Shown piece after piece: positions 1-7,772 of a stretch of DNA of 15,606 nt (positions are counted from its first letter, which is position 1; each line of letters opens with the position of its first letter). The position numbers and the translations under genes are program-made. This DNA comes from Actinomycetes bacterium. Its GTDB lineage: Bacteria > Actinomycetota > Actinomycetes > Propionibacteriales > Nocardioidaceae. The stretch lies in the NCBI GenBank assembly GCA_023252095.1, contig JAHEXN010000025.1:1-15606 (forward strand). The letters run 5' to 3'. The notes under the pieces were generated by a model. It worked only from the letters and a program-made list of their open reading frames with translations, was not told where the DNA came from and did no database searches.

Positions 1-175
1 TGCGATGGCCACGTTGGGCGATCTGTCGGAGTCGCTGCTGAAGCGCGACATCGGCATCAAGGACATGGGTGACCTGCTCCCGGGCCACGGCGGCCTGATG
101 GACCGGCTCGACTCGCTCATCATGGTCGCTCCCGTCGCGTGGGTCGTGCTGCACTACCTCGTGCCCGTCAGCTGA
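1..175 (+). CDS. cdsA: Phosphatidate cytidylyltransferase CdsA, C-terminal end (partial)
   Basis: Only the last 57 codons are present; the reading frame begins at base 2 and ends at TGA 173-175. CdsA is an integral membrane enzyme that makes CDP-diacylglycerol from phosphatidic acid and CTP, the branch point for phospholipid synthesis. The fragment carries the family signature: KRDIGIKDMGDLLPGHGG followed by LMDRLDS, matching the S-x-x-K-R-x4-K-D ... P-x-H-G-G-x-x-D-R-x-D consensus whose acidic residues bind metal and substrate. A hydrophobic stretch (IMVAPVAWVVLHYLV) after the signature is the last membrane helix. In actinobacteria this gene usually sits after pyrH-frr and directly before rlmN; here rlmN is almost 10 kb away. 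The identification is secure despite the short length because the signature is diagnostic. Confidence 0.93.
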   Translation, partial: AMATLGDLSESLLKRDIGIKDMGDLLPGHGGLMDRLDSLIMVAPVAWVVLHYLVPVS

Positions 176-183
176 CTTCTCGC

Positions 184-317
184 TGGTCGAGTGGCTCGCC
201 GAGGAACGAGGCGGCCGTATCGAGACCCGGTCAGGTGCTGGGGCTCGGTGGTGGACGGGCACGTCCGCCGACCGGGTCTCGATACGGGCGCTCGCAGAGC
301 TCGCACCCACTCGACCA
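184..317. repeat. Large imperfect inverted repeat after cdsA
   Basis: The left arm (184-232) starts TGGTCGAGTGG and ends CCGTATCGAGACCCGGTC. The right arm (270-317) is its reverse complement in the same order: an 18-bp perfect inner match (215-232 with 270-287) and an 11-bp outer match (184-194 with 307-317), separated by about 20 poorly matched bases. The 37-nt centre holds a smaller hairpin (GGACG/CGTCC around 253-266). TGGTCGAGTG...GTATCGAGACC units are, from memory, a common intergenic dispersed repeat in Nocardioidaceae and related actinobacteria. Transcribed from cdsA it could fold into a long stem and stop or stabilise the transcript. It has no U tract. The region 176-390 otherwise contains no gene that I can support. 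Confidence 0.75.
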
Positions 318-378
318 CCGGATGGTGCGGCCCGGCGTGGTTGCTCCTCCCCGACACGCGGCGGTAACGCGCGTCGTG

Positions 379-384
379 CAGGGT
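379..384 (+). promoter_or_regulatory. Possible -10 element of a leaderless promoter for the ligase operon
   Basis: CAGGGT matches the A2/T6 core of the actinobacterial -10 (TANNNT) and lies exactly 6 nt before the ATG at 391, which would place the transcription start at the start codon. No convincing Shine-Dalgarno sequence is present, although GGTGG at 382-386 could serve weakly. No clear -35 is seen. The case rests mainly on the same spacing being found at 8851, 10126 and 12001. Confidence 0.3.
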
Positions 385-390
385 GGACAC

Positions 391-3300
391 ATGGCGATCA
401 AGGTCGGGCTCGAGCACCGCACGACGTACACGTTCGACCGTCGGGTCCGGCTCAGTCCGCACGTCGTGCGGCTGCGTCCTGCACCGCACTCGCGCACGCC
501 CGTCGAGGCGTACTCGATGCGGGTCGAGCCGGCGGGCCACTTCGTGAACTGGCAGCAGGACCCGTTCGGCAACTGGCTGGCGCGCCTGGTTTTCCCCGAG
601 CCGGTCGACCACCTCGACATCACGGTGGGCCTGGTTGCCGACCTCACGGTCATCAACCCGTTCGACTTCTTCGTCGAGGAGTACGCCGAGCGCTTCCCGT
701 TCGAGTACGAGCCCGGACTGCGTGCCGATCTAGCGCCATACCTCGCGCCGGTCGCGGAGGCGCCGGACGGCGGACCCGGCCCGGTCGTGTCGGGCTGGCG
801 CGCCGAGCTGCCCGCCCTGCCCGAGGACGGCGTGCCGATCGTCGACTTCCTGGTGGGCCTGAACTCCGCAGTCCACCGCGACGTCGAGTACTCCGTACGC
901 ATGGAGCCGGGCGTGCAGACCCCCGACACGACGCTCACGCGGGCGATCGGCTCGTGTCGTGACAGCGCCTGGCTCCTGGTGTCGCTGCTGCGCCAGTACG
1001 GTCTCGCGGCCCGCTTCGTCTCCGGCTACCTCGTGCAGCTCGCGACCGACCCGCTGCTCGCGGCGCAGGCGCTCGACGGGCCGACCGGCGCGAAGGAGGA
1101 CTTCACCGACCTCCACGCGTGGGCCGAGGTCTACGTGCCGGGCGCCGGATGGATCGGTCTCGACCCGACCTCGGCGCTGTTCGCCGGGGAGGGCCACATC
1201 CCGCTGTCGGCGACGCCCGATCCGGCCTCGGCCGCGCCGATCTCGGGCCAGATGGAGCCGGCCGACGTCGAGTTCTCGTTCTCGAACGTCGTGACGCGTG
1301 TGCACGAGGACCCGCGCGTCACGTTGCCGTACACCGACGAGGCGTGGGCTCGCGTCGATGCGCTCGGCGAGGAGGTCGACGCGCGGCTCGTCGCCGACGA
1401 CGTCCGCCTCACGATGGGTGGGGAGCCGACGTTCGTCTCAATCGACGACGCGACGTCGCCGGAGTGGACCACCGACGCCGACGGCGAGGACAAGCGCCGA
1501 CTCGCGGGGGAGCTCGCGCGACGTCTGCGCGAGATCTACGCCGGCGGCGGGCTCGTGCACCGGGGCCAGGGCAAGTGGTACCCGGGCGAGCCGTTGCCGC
1601 GTTGGCAGGTCGCGCTGCAGTGGCGCACCGACGGCGAGACCCTGTGGTCCCGCCCCGAGCTGCTCGCCGACCCGTGGGACGACGACGACGCGGTCGCGGA
1701 CGCGCCGGCCCGTGCGGAGCGGCTCGCGATCGGCGTCGCCGCCGCGCTGGGGCTCGACGAGGAGCGGGTCATCCCGGCGTGGGAGGACCCGATCGTGCCG
1801 TTCGCCGCGGCGCTCCGCCGTCCGGACGGTGAGGCACCGACCGAGGCCCCCGACCGGATCGATCCCACGTGGGCCGCGGCGCTCGACGCCGGCGTCGGCG
1901 AGCCGTCCGGCTGGGTGCTGCCGATCGTGACGGGCGAGACGTGGTCGAGCCCGCGCTGGACGTTCCGGCGAGGTCGGCTGGTCCTGGCACCCGGTGACTC
2001 GCCGGTCGGCCTGCGTCTGCCGTTGGACTCGATCTCGTGGCTGCCGCCCGAGCCCTCCGGCGACCCGTCGTACCTCGAGTCGGAGCCGCCGCTGGCTCCC
2101 GTGCTCCCGAGCGTGCTGACGATCGAGCCGCACGAGGCCCCGCCGACCGCGCTCGCGTTCGAGGCGCGTGACGGCTTCGTGTTCGTCTTCCTGCCGCCCA
2201 CGGAGCGCCTCGACGACTACGTGACCCTCGTCGCGACGCTCGAGAAGGTCGCCGCGGAGCTGGACGTTCCAGTCGTGGTCGAGGGCTACGCCCCGCCGCC
2301 GGACTCCCGTCTGACACAGCTGATCGTGACGCCCGACCCCGGTGTCATCGAGGTCAACCTCCAGCCCACCCGCACGTGGGGCGAGCTCCGCGACCTGACC
2401 GACACGCTCTACGACGCCGCTCGCCAGACTCGCCTCGGCACCGAGAAGTTCGACCTCGACGGCTCGCACACCGGCACCGGCGGCGGCAACCACATCACGC
2501 TGGGTGGGCCGACCCCGGCCGACTCGCCCCTGCTCCGTCGTCCCGACCTGCTGGGGAGCCTGATCCGCTACTGGCAGCGCCACCCGTCGCTGTCGTACCT
2601 GTTCTCCGGCCGCTTCATCGGGCCCACGAGCCAGGCGCCGCGGTTCGACGAGGGCCGCCCCGAGGCGGTGTACGAGATGGACATCGCGCTCGCTGAGCTC
2701 GCGCGCCTGGCCGATCAGGCGCAGCTCGCCCCGGGCGACGATCGCGAGGAGGGGGCGGAGGGCCACCGCGAGCTCCCGGGCCGTCCATGGCTCGTCGACC
2801 GGGTGCTGCGTCATCTGTTGACCGACCTCACGGGCAACACCCACCGGGCCGAGTTCTGCATCGACAAGCTCTACAGCCCCGACTCGTCGCGAGGCCGGCT
2901 CGGGCTGCTGGAGCTCCGGGGCTTCGAGATGCCGCCCCATCCGCAGATGGCGATGGTGCAGGCGCTGCTCGTCCGCTCGCTGGTGTCGATGTTCTGGCGC
3001 ACGCCCAGCAACGACTCCCTCGTGCGGTGGGGCACGTCGCTGCACGAGGACTTCCTGCTGCCGCAGGGCGTCGTGGCCGACATCGGCCAGGTCGTCGCCG
3101 ACCTGCGGGCGGCCGGCATCGCGTTCGAGCAGAGCTGGCTCGACCCGTTCGTCGAGTTCCGGTTCCCGCGGCTCGGGCGCACGCTGGTCGAGGCGCGCGG
3201 CACCCAGGTCGAGATCGAGCTCCGCGCGGCGATCGAGCCCTGGCACGTGCTGGGGGAGGAGGCCACCGGCAGCGGCACCGCCCGCTACGTCGACTCCTCG

Positions 3301-3765
3301 GTCGAGCGCCTGCAGGTCCTGGTGCGGGGAGTCGACCCGCGCAAGCACCTCGTGACGTGCCAAGGTGTCCCCGTGCCCCTGACGTCGACCGGAACGCCCG
3401 GTGAGTACTACGCCGGTGTCCGCTACCGCGCGTGGCAGCCGTGGTCGGCGCTGCACCCCACGATCGAGGTGCACGCACCGCTCCGTTTCGACCTGGTCGA
3501 CGCCGAGGCCCAGGTCTCGCTCGGGGGCTGCACGTACCACGTCGTGCACCCCGGTGGCCGCGCGTACGAGCACGCCCCGGTCAACGCCGCCTCGGCCGAG
3601 GCCCGTCGCGCCAGCCGCTTCGAGCCCTTCGGTCACACTCCCGGACGTATCGACGTGGCGGCCGCGCGCGAGCGCGGGGCACAGGCATCGGCACCGGAGT
3701 ACCCGCGGACGCTGGACCTGCGGCGGGCCCCCGTGGCCCGCGACGCGGGTCGGGGGCTCGGCTGA
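391..3765 (+). CDS. Transglutaminase-like / DUF2126 (COG4196) protein, putative peptide ligase
   Basis: This is a 1124-aa cytoplasmic protein, the usual length for the family. Residues about 1-300 are the bacterial transglutaminase N-domain plus the transglutaminase core: C189 in GSCRDSAWLL, H242 in DLHAWAEVY and D258 in LDPTSA form the expected thiol-protease-like triad. From about residue 336 (RLTMGGEPTFVSIDD) to the end is DUF2126. I recall it being classified as a circularly permuted glutamine-synthetase-like COOH-NH2 ligase; visible candidates for the nucleotide/metal site are H693-x-GTGGGN700-H701 and LELRGFEMPPH (E841, R843, E846, H850). The ATG at 391 is chosen because MAIKVGLEHRTTYTFDR is the family N-terminus; an open frame extends upstream but runs through the inverted repeat. 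It is first in a three-gene operon, 2 nt before the ATP-grasp gene. The substrate is unknown; the ligase role is inferred from family and context. Confidence 0.9.
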   Translation: MAIKVGLEHRTTYTFDRRVRLSPHVVRLRPAPHSRTPVEAYSMRVEPAGHFVNWQQDPFGNWLARLVFPEPVDHLDITVGLVADLTVINPFDFFVEEYAERFPFEYEPGLRADLAPYLAPVAEAPDGGPGPVVSGWRAELPALPEDGVPIVDFLVGLNSAVHRDVEYSVRMEPGVQTPDTTLTRAIGSCRDSAWLLVSLLRQYGLAARFVSGYLVQLATDPLLAAQALDGPTGAKEDFTDLHAWAEVYVPGAGWIGLDPTSALFAGEGHIPLSATPDPASAAPISGQMEPADVEFSFSNVVTRVHEDPRVTLPYTDEAWARVDALGEEVDARLVADDVRLTMGGEPTFVSIDDATSPEWTTDADGEDKRRLAGELARRLREIYAGGGLVHRGQGKWYPGEPLPRWQVALQWRTDGETLWSRPELLADPWDDDDAVADAPARAERLAIGVAAALGLDEERVIPAWEDPIVPFAAALRRPDGEAPTEAPDRIDPTWAAALDAGVGEPSGWVLPIVTGETWSSPRWTFRRGRLVLAPGDSPVGLRLPLDSISWLPPEPSGDPSYLESEPPLAPVLPSVLTIEPHEAPPTALAFEARDGFVFVFLPPTERLDDYVTLVATLEKVAAELDVPVVVEGYAPPPDSRLTQLIVTPDPGVIEVNLQPTRTWGELRDLTDTLYDAARQTRLGTEKFDLDGSHTGTGGGNHITLGGPTPADSPLLRRPDLLGSLIRYWQRHPSLSYLFSGRFIGPTSQAPRFDEGRPEAVYEMDIALAELARLADQAQLAPGDDREEGAEGHRELPGRPWLVDRVLRHLLTDLTGNTHRAEFCIDKLYSPDSSRGRLGLLELRGFEMPPHPQMAMVQALLVRSLVSMFWRTPSNDSLVRWGTSLHEDFLLPQGVVADIGQVVADLRAAGIAFEQSWLDPFVEFRFPRLGRTLVEARGTQVEIELRAAIEPWHVLGEEATGSGTARYVDSSVERLQVLVRGVDPRKHLVTCQGVPVPLTSTGTPGEYYAGVRYRAWQPWSALHPTIEVHAPLRFDLVDAEAQVSLGGCTYHVVHPGGRAYEHAPVNAASAEARRASRFEPFGHTPGRIDVAAARERGAQASAPEYPRTLDLRRAPVARDAGRGLG

Positions 3766-3767
3766 CG

Positions 3768-6236
3768 GTGCTGCAGGACTACTCGACGGCCGTCGCGCAG
3801 CCGACGCTGTCACCCGAGCCCACCCGCTACGACGAGGTCGTCGCGCCGGACGGCACGCTGCGACCCGCGTGGAAGGCGCTCGCCAGCTCGGCGATCGGCC
3901 TGACCCATGAAGAGCTGCAGCGCATCAGCGCCGACATCGTCCGCTTCCTGAGCGATGACGGCGTCCGGTACTCGCGCCCGGGCGAGTCGCCGTCGTGGTG
4001 GCGCCTCGACCCCGTGCCGATCGTCGTGTCGGCGCAGGAGTGGGCGCCGCTCGAGATCGGCCTGGCCCAGCGGGCCGAGCTGCTCAACGCCATCCTCGTG
4101 GACCTCTACGGCCCCCAGACGCTGCTGTCCTCGGGGGTCGTCCCGCCGGAGGTCGTGCTCGGGCACTCGGGGTTCCTCCGGGTCCTGCGCGGGAGCTCTC
4201 GGGACCCGCACCCGCTGCTCGTCACGGCGAGCGACGTGGCCCGCACCGCCACTGGCGACTGGCAGGTCCTGGCCGACCGCACCGGGGCCCCGTCGGGCAT
4301 CGGCTACGCGATGGAGAACCGCCGCGTCATCAGCCGGGTCGTGCCCGAGCTGTACCGCGGCGCCGCGCTGCACCGGGTCGCCCCCTTCTTCCAGGCCGTC
4401 CGCGCGGCGATGATCGACGCGGCGCCGGGGGAGGCCAGCGACCCGCGCGTCGTGCTGCTGTCGCCCGGTCCGCAGTCGGAGACGGCGTACGACCAGTCGT
4501 TCCTGGCGTCGAGCCTGGGCTTCCCGCTCGTGCAGGGCAGCGACCTCGTGGTGCGCGACGGCATCGTCTGGATGCCCGCCTTCGGGCGGCTGGAGCGCGT
4601 CGACGTCATCGTGCGACGCGTCGACGCGTCGTTCAGCGACCCGCTCGAGCTGCGGGGCGACTCCCAGCTCGGCGTCACGGGACTCGTCGAGGCCGTGCGC
4701 CGCGGCACCGTCACGGTCGTCAACGGCCTCGGCTCCGGGGTCGTGGAGAACCTCGGGCTCGCGCCGTTCCTCGCTCGGGCCTGCGAGGTCCTGCTCGACG
4801 AGCCGCTGCGCCTGCCGACGATCCGGTCGTACTGGCTCGGCGACCCCGACGAGCTCGACCTCGTGCGGGCCCGCGCCGACGAGCTGACGATCCGCACGAT
4901 CGACCGGTCGCCGCTCCCGCCCGATCTCGATCCTGAGCGCCTGCTCGCACTCGTCGACGCCGAACCGCACCGGTTCGTCGCCCAGGAGCGCCCGCACCAC
5001 TCGCAGACCGTCGCGCTCGGCCCCCTGGGGGTGCGCCCGGAGCCGGTCGTGATCCGCACGTTCTCGGTGCGCTACGGCTCGGCCTACCGCACCCTGCTGG
5101 GCGGGCTCGGCTCGATCATGGAGACCGGCCGGGTACCCCGGAGCAAGGACGTGTGGGTGCTCAAGGAACGGGCCGACGAGCCCGATCAGCGCCTGGTCGA
5201 GGTCCTGCCGATGACCACGGTGCGCGCCCCGGCGGCGATGGTCCCGCGCGTGCTGGAGGACATGTTCTGGTTCGGCCGGTACGCCGAACGAGCCGAGGAC
5301 ACCCTGCGGCTCGTCATCGCGGCGCACGGGCTCGCCCAGGACTTCCGGTACCGGCCCTGGTCGGCTGGCGGCCAGACGCTGCAGGTGCTGGCCCGCAAGC
5401 TCCACGACCTCAGCCCCGGCCCCGACGGACCGCTCGACGGCGAGAGCGTCGACGGCGCCGCGCACGACGACGAGCTGCGCTCGGTCCTGCTCGATCCGTT
5501 CCGCCCGGGCTCCGTGGCCCAGTCGATCGGCTCTCTGCGCGATGCGGCGCAGGCCGTGCGCGACCAGCTCTCGCCTGACGTCTGGCGGGTCTTCGGTGCG
5601 ATCGACCGTGCGGCCGGGACGCTGGCCGGGTCACGTCTGAGCCTGCAGGTCAACGACTCGGCCGGCCGCATGCTCACGGCGATCTCGGCCCTGCACGGCG
5701 TGACCGACTCGATGATGCGCGACGACGGATGGCGCATGATCGTGCTCGGCCGGGCCGTGGAGCGTTGTCTGCAGGTCGTGCGCCTGGTCGACGGGACTGT
5801 CACGACCCGGCGCGGCATCGACATCGACCGCGACGTCCTGACGTCGGTGCTCGGCATCGCCGAGAGCGCCGTCACGCACCGGCGTCGCTATCGCGGCTAC
5901 GTGCGGCCGGCTGGCGTCGTCGAGCTGTTGATGTTCGACCTCGACAACCCGAGGTCGGTCGCCTTCAATCTCGAGCGTGTCGCCGAGGTCCTGCGCGGTC
6001 TGCCCGCCTCGACCGGTTCCACGAGGCCGGAGCGCCTGCTCGCCGACCTGAGGAGCGAGCTCGAGGGCGTCGACCTGGCGGGGCTCGTCGTGATCGAGGG
6101 GGAGCGACGGCCGTACCTCGAGCAGACCCTGGGGTCGGTGCGTGGTCTGCTGACGCGCTTCGCGGACGCCGTCGCCGAGGTGCACCTGACGTCGGCGCCG
6201 ACGCCGCGCTCGTTCGACCTCGGGGGCACGTCGTGA
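3768..6236 (+). CDS. Circularly permuted ATP-grasp (DUF404/DUF407) fused to alpha-E domain (DUF403)
   Basis: This 822-aa protein fuses two families that are separate genes in many bacteria (COG2308 and COG2307). Residues about 30-480 are the circularly permuted ATP-grasp ligase, with YAMENRRVISRV, the LSPGP-x-SETAYDQ loop (S232 onward), RRVDASFSDPLELR (about 283) and VVNGLGSGVVEN (N319 region), the pattern expected for ATP and metal binding. From about residue 486 the all-helical alpha-E domain begins with PRVLEDMFWFGRYAERAEDT (F500-W501) and runs to near the end. ATP-grasp enzymes join a carboxylate to an amine through an acyl phosphate; the real substrate here is not known. GTG 3768 is preferred as start: it lies 2 nt after the previous stop and fits the family N-terminus; CTG 3762 is an unlikely alternative. 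An open frame reaching back to 3432 lies inside the previous gene and is a shadow. The stop overlaps the next start by 4 nt. Confidence 0.92.
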   Translation: MLQDYSTAVAQPTLSPEPTRYDEVVAPDGTLRPAWKALASSAIGLTHEELQRISADIVRFLSDDGVRYSRPGESPSWWRLDPVPIVVSAQEWAPLEIGLAQRAELLNAILVDLYGPQTLLSSGVVPPEVVLGHSGFLRVLRGSSRDPHPLLVTASDVARTATGDWQVLADRTGAPSGIGYAMENRRVISRVVPELYRGAALHRVAPFFQAVRAAMIDAAPGEASDPRVVLLSPGPQSETAYDQSFLASSLGFPLVQGSDLVVRDGIVWMPAFGRLERVDVIVRRVDASFSDPLELRGDSQLGVTGLVEAVRRGTVTVVNGLGSGVVENLGLAPFLARACEVLLDEPLRLPTIRSYWLGDPDELDLVRARADELTIRTIDRSPLPPDLDPERLLALVDAEPHRFVAQERPHHSQTVALGPLGVRPEPVVIRTFSVRYGSAYRTLLGGLGSIMETGRVPRSKDVWVLKERADEPDQRLVEVLPMTTVRAPAAMVPRVLEDMFWFGRYAERAEDTLRLVIAAHGLAQDFRYRPWSAGGQTLQVLARKLHDLSPGPDGPLDGESVDGAAHDDELRSVLLDPFRPGSVAQSIGSLRDAAQAVRDQLSPDVWRVFGAIDRAAGTLAGSRLSLQVNDSAGRMLTAISALHGVTDSMMRDDGWRMIVLGRAVERCLQVVRLVDGTVTTRRGIDIDRDVLTSVLGIAESAVTHRRRYRGYVRPAGVVELLMFDLDNPRSVAFNLERVAEVLRGLPASTGSTRPERLLADLRSELEGVDLAGLVVIEGERRPYLEQTLGSVRGLLTRFADAVAEVHLTSAPTPRSFDLGGTS

Positions 6237-7105
6237 GGTACCGAGTCCGTCACACCACGACCTACACGTACGACGACGACGTGAGCGACAGCTACGGCAT
6301 CGCCCACGTGACCCCGCGTGAGCTCCCGTGGCAGCACGTCGGGGCTCACGAGGTCGTCGTCGATCCGGTCGCCACCGACCTGCACGCCACGGTCGACCAC
6401 TTCGGCAACACCCGCACGTACTTCCAGGTGGACCGACGACACCAGGTCCTGCGGGTCGAGGCCCGGTCCGAGGTCGAGGTGCTCACCGAGGTGCGCGACG
6501 ACGTCGCAGACGCCCAGGCCTGGGAGACGTGCCGCCCGCGCCTCCGGCCGGACGTGCTCGACGCCTGGTCGGCGCGCGAGCTGGCCCTGCGGTCCGACCT
6601 GGTGCCCCACACGCCGACCGCGTTCGCCTACGCCGCGGAGTCGCTCCTTCCGGGTCGCCCGGTCGCCGAGGCTGCCCTGGACCTCATGCACCGGATCCAC
6701 CGGGACTTCGAGTACGAGCAGGGCGCGACGACCGTGACCAGCACGATCGACGACCTGTTCGAGGCGCGGGCCGGGGTGTGTCAGGACTTCGCCCACCTCA
6801 CGCTGGCCTGCCTGCGGTCGCACGGCCTCGCGGCGCGCTACGTCAGCGGCTACCTCGCGACCGACCCTCCGCCCGGGAGGGACCGCGTGGTCGGTGCCGA
6901 TGCCTCGCACGCCTGGGCCGCGGTCTGGATCCCGGGCGGCACGTGGCTCGCGGTCGACCCGACGAACGACCAGCTCGCGGGGGAGCGATACGTCACGACG
7001 GCGTGGGGGCGCGACTACGCCGACGTCCCGCCCGTCAAGGGCGTCATCTACAGCGAGGCCTCGACGTCGCTGCTCGACGTCGAGGTCGACGTCGCTCCCG
7101 TCTGA
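6233..7105 (+). CDS. Transglutaminase-like cysteine protease family protein
   Basis: This 290-aa protein has no signal peptide and should be cytoplasmic. It consists of a bacterial transglutaminase N-domain (RYRVRHTTTYTYDDDVSDSY at the start) followed by the transglutaminase core. The triad is visible: C183 in AGVCQDFAHL, H226 in ASHAWAAVW and D242 in AVDPTNDQL, followed by the family hallmark GRDYADVPPVKGVIY. Such domains hydrolyse, transfer or form amide bonds. It starts with GTG 6233 inside the preceding stop (GTGA overlap), so translation is coupled to the ATP-grasp/alpha-E gene. It is a paralogue in fold to the N-domain of the first operon gene, but much shorter and lacks DUF2126. The likely role is processing or cyclising the peptide made by the two ligases; this is inference. 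Confidence 0.92.
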   Translation: MRYRVRHTTTYTYDDDVSDSYGIAHVTPRELPWQHVGAHEVVVDPVATDLHATVDHFGNTRTYFQVDRRHQVLRVEARSEVEVLTEVRDDVADAQAWETCRPRLRPDVLDAWSARELALRSDLVPHTPTAFAYAAESLLPGRPVAEAALDLMHRIHRDFEYEQGATTVTSTIDDLFEARAGVCQDFAHLTLACLRSHGLAARYVSGYLATDPPPGRDRVVGADASHAWAAVWIPGGTWLAVDPTNDQLAGERYVTTAWGRDYADVPPVKGVIYSEASTSLLDVEVDVAPV

Positions 7106-7157
7106 CCGTCACCATGGGGCCCTCTCCCCTCGCACGGGTGGCCGCCGGTCTGCCAGC

Positions 7158-7721
7158 ATGTTCCCCATGCAGGAGGCAGGCACGTCCGTCGCGTCCCGGT
7201 ACTCGGCGTACCTGACGGCACTCGCGGGCCTGGCCATCATCGTGCTCGGCACGGTGCTGGGGCTCGTCGCCGGCATCGCGAGCCGGGGCGACGATCGTGA
7301 TGACGCCCTGCAGCTGCCCCCCGGCGTGCCGGACCCGACCGAGGTGATCGTCGAGTGGGACCGCTCGTTCCGTGACGCCGACTGCGAGACGTTCCGGCAG
7401 ACGACGACCGCCGACTTCCGATCCGAGTACGGTCAGGCCGAGGCCGACTACTCGACGTGCGCGGGTTTCCGCGACGGGCTCGAGGAGATCCAGGCCGGCA
7501 AGCCCCGTGACTTCTGGCGCACCTACCGGATCGAGGTCACCGAGGTCTCGGTCGACGGCTCGCGCGCCCGGATCGAGACCGAGGAGACGTGGGAGTACCT
7601 CGAGCGTGGCGACGTCGAGACGGCTTCCGACACGTACACCTACGACCTCGTCCTGCTCGACGGGGAGTGGCTCATCGACGACGCCAGCTTCCTGTACGAC
7701 GGGTCCGAGATGCCCGCCTAG
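7158..7721 (+). CDS. Membrane-anchored protein with extracytoplasmic NTF2-like domain
   Basis: I do not recognise a named gene. The 187-aa product has a short N-terminus, one membrane helix at about residues 17-41 (YLTALAGLAIIVLGTVLGLVAG) and an acidic exported domain. That domain reads like an NTF2/SnoaL-type alpha+beta cone: an initial helix (VIVEWDRSFRDADCETFR), a second helix, then strands that include TYDLVLLDGEWLIDDASF, a typical ending for small NTF2-like lipoprotein or membrane proteins. Two cysteines (DADCETF and YSTCAGF) could form a disulfide outside the cell. ATG 7158 is used; ATG 7167, three codons later, is equally possible, and neither has a Shine-Dalgarno sequence (AGGAGG at 7171-7176 is inside the gene). 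It lies between the ligase operon and the metallopeptidase, in the same direction; a functional link is unproven. Confidence 0.75.
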   Translation: MFPMQEAGTSVASRYSAYLTALAGLAIIVLGTVLGLVAGIASRGDDRDDALQLPPGVPDPTEVIVEWDRSFRDADCETFRQTTTADFRSEYGQAEADYSTCAGFRDGLEEIQAGKPRDFWRTYRIEVTEVSVDGSRARIETEETWEYLERGDVETASDTYTYDLVLLDGEWLIDDASFLYDGSEMPA

Positions 7722-7772
7722 ACCGTCGGTCCCTCGGCGCGCGGCCCCGGGACGGAACCGTCACACTGGGGC

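Noticed and set aside
139..390. Upstream extension of the DUF2126 protein by 84 codons
   Set aside because: The extension runs through the end of cdsA and the inverted repeat, and the family N-terminus starts at the ATG at 391.
3432..3767. Upstream extension of the ATP-grasp protein
   Set aside because: It overlaps the end of the previous gene in another frame and has shadow-like Arg/Gly composition. GTG 3768 gives the normal N-terminus.
1438..3813. 791-codon open frame on the minus strand
   Set aside because: It lies antisense to the DUF2126 gene, is dominated by Arg/Gly/Val-rich low-information sequence and shows no motif. Long antisense frames are expected in high-GC genes with biased third positions.
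3810..5465. 551-codon open frame on the minus strand
   Set aside because: Antisense shadow of the ATP-grasp/alpha-E gene, whose family motifs are clear on the plus strand.
7106..7157. Possible terminator after the ligase operon (GGGG-CCCTCT-CCCC)
   Set aside because: Only a 4-bp stem could be formed, which is too weak to call in a GC-rich background.
7722..7772. Imperfect GTCCC...GGGAC hairpin between the NTF2-like gene and the metallopeptidase
   Set aside because: A short broken stem with a large loop; not distinguishable from chance.
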